33,476 nt of DNA. It comes from Acidobacteria bacterium OLB17. GTDB lineage: Bacteria; Acidobacteriota; Blastocatellia; Pyrinomonadales; Pyrinomonadaceae. The notes under the pieces were generated by a model that did no database searches, was not told the DNA's origin, and worked only from the letters and a program-made list of their open reading frames with translations. The DNA lies in assembly GCA_001567505.1 (NCBI GenBank), contig LLEU01000015.1, forward strand, positions 1-33,476, read 5' to 3'. Position numbers and translations under genes: made by a program. This document shows, in pieces, positions 32,404 to 33,476 of this stretch (positions are counted from its first letter, which is position 1; each line of letters opens with the position of its first letter).

Positions 32404-33202
32404 TAGAACCTCCGGCGGCGGCGAGTGCCGCGAGTTTCCCCGCTGGATCACCGGCGAACATGAGTGCCTCGCCGATCAGGAAGGCGTTGAACCCGGCCTC
32501 GCGAAGCTTCTTGATCTCGTCCGCATTCCGGATACCGCTTTCGGCAACGAGCAGAGCGCCTGCCGGCCGATGCTCAGCAAGGGCAAAGGACGTTGCAAGG
32601 TCGACCTCGAGAGTGTGAAGATCTCGATTGTTGACACCGATGATCTTCGCCCCGATTCTTGCGGCGGTGTGAAGCTCTTCGAGGTCGTGAGTCTCGACGA
32701 GAGCGTCGAGGCCGAGTTCGTTCGCGACGCTGAGGAGTTCGCGGAGCCGATCCTCGTCAAGGGCCGCGACGATCAAAAGGATCGCGTCCGCACCGGCGAT
32801 CGCCGCGTCAAGGATCTGCGATTCATCGACGATGAAATCCTTCCGCAGGATCGGTAACTTGACCTCGGCACGAGCGCGTCGAATGTCGTCGAGCGAGCCG
32901 CCGAAATATTTCGGTTCGGTCAGGATCGAGATCGCTGCGGCACCGTTCCTCTCGTAGGTCGCCGCACGCTCGGCCGCATCGACGTTCGGGTCGATCACGT
33001 TCCGCGAAGGCGACGCACGCTTGATCTCCGCGATGATGTTCACGCGGTTTTCTGTCGACAGGGCCGACGCGAGGCGATAGCTCTCTCGGCCGCGGCGTGC
33101 GGCCTCGGCCTCGACTCGCAGGCGGCCGAGATCGGCCTCAGGCCTACGAGCCTCAATGCGTTCCCGTGTCTCGGCGACGATCTTGTCGAGGAACGTCGTC
33201 AT
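32396..33202 (-). CDS. trpC: Indole-3-glycerol phosphate synthase
   Basis: It closes the indole ring from CdRP. 268 residues, a complete barrel. Catalytic Lys is in NIIAEIKRASPSRN. The other hallmarks are LTEPKYFGGSLDDI, LRKDFIVDESQI, VNNRDLHTLEVD and AESGIRNADEI. It begins MTTFLDKIVAETRERIEARR. The start overlaps the trpD stop by 4 bases (ATGA). Confidence 0.96.
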   Translation of the reverse strand: MTTFLDKIVAETRERIEARRPEADLGRLRVEAEAARRGRESYRLASALSTENRVNIIAEIKRASPSRNVIDPNVDAAERAATYERNGAAAISILTEPKYFGGSLDDIRRARAEVKLPILRKDFIVDESQILDAAIAGADAILLIVAALDEDRLRELLSVANELGLDALVETHDLEELHTAARIGAKIIGVNNRDLHTLEVDLATSFALAEHRPAGALLVAESGIRNADEIKKLREAGFNAFLIGEALMFAGDPAGKLAALAAAGGSNG

Positions 33203-33476
33203 GCGGCGATCGCGACCTCTGCCGAGAGGATCTCCAATTTCTCCGCCGCTTTTCCCGAATCAATCGCCTCGGCAGCGACACTTGCGGCATCAGCGAGCGA
33301 TGCGGCAGCACCGGCAAGGAAAATCCCGGCGGCCGAATTCGCGACCACCATATCGCGTGCCACACCTTTCTCCCCGGCGATCACGCCGCGGATGCGCGTC
33401 GCACTTTCCTTAACGCTCTCTGCCTTTGTCAGCGAATCCGTCCCCGGCACGATCCCCGAAGTTCATAATTTCGAAT
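33199..33476 (-). CDS. trpD: Anthranilate phosphoribosyltransferase, C-terminal part (frame broken near 33455)
   Basis: Only the end of the enzyme that adds PRPP to anthranilate is in the window. The C-terminal family pattern is visible: IRGVIAGEKGVARDMVVANS, AAGIFLAGAAASLADAASVA and EAIDSGKAAEKLEIL. Upstream of GIVPGTDSL the frame meets a stop. The sequence FEIMNFG in the next frame joins it if the CCCC at 33454-33457 is really CCC, so one extra base is inferred. The rest lies beyond the window, presumably preceded by trpE/trpG. Confidence 0.85.

Overview
The window is chromosomal DNA from a GC-rich Gram-negative bacterium. An MsbA-like exporter, an OmpA-type outer-membrane protein, a TonB C-terminal domain, ETF-ubiquinone oxidoreductase and many signal peptides point to a didermal, respiring cell. 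The mix of an exported VIT/vWA protein, a YCF48-like protein, DUF6335, paired M16 peptidases and a GAF/subtilase pair is the sort of content I associate with Acidobacteriota (Blastocatellia/Pyrinomonadaceae-like). That placement is an inference from gene content, not a phylogeny. I see no rRNA, tRNA, CRISPR array, insertion sequence, prophage or integron.

Layout. 1-423: end of a TonB-C protein, closed by a bidirectional terminator. 477-4861 (minus): a zinc-ribbon protein, a DUF971 protein, a membrane protein, a GlgP-type alpha-glucan phosphorylase and a DoxX-like membrane protein. 4978-8700 (plus): mtnA of methionine salvage, a small AbiEii-like nucleotidyltransferase with its partner, and ETF-QO. 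8792-12409 (minus): the msbA-like/yicC/gmk/rpoZ cluster. 12592-16120: an OmpA protein convergent with a degenerate ABC ATPase, then two small genes. 16266-19594 (plus): an exported VIT/vWA protein and a YCF48-like beta-propeller. These are followed by a convergent CtpA protease (minus) and a translationally coupled GAF plus cytoplasmic subtilase pair (plus). 22986-23745 (minus): DUF6335 and YtxH-like proteins. 23976-26645 (plus): an M16 pair, the first with the zinc site and the second with the R/Y site. 26748-28593: a Rad52/DdrA-like annealing protein divergent from an XRE regulator, with repeated operator-like sites between them, plus a small membrane protein. 28708-33476 (minus): a very compact trpD-C-F-B-A operon ending in a DAHP synthase gene.

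Two points matter most. First, at least eight conserved genes carry a single-step reading-frame break, often in or beside a short homopolymer (TonB-C, glgP twice, mtnA, yicC, the gene at 15417, the second M16, trpD, and probably the small gene at 6087). Protein similarity resumes at once in the next frame. The simplest reading is residual indel error in the assembly, so each is annotated as one gene over its full span. Second, the best candidate for a new system is 26748-28194. An XRE protein whose C-terminal tail looks like those of ImmA/IrrE-partnered repressors faces a Rad52-family annealing protein. Repeated GTTGCAA-n4-GAAACA motifs sit on the predicted promoters between them. The layout resembles the Deinococcus DdrO/IrrE damage-response logic, but no protease gene is present here.
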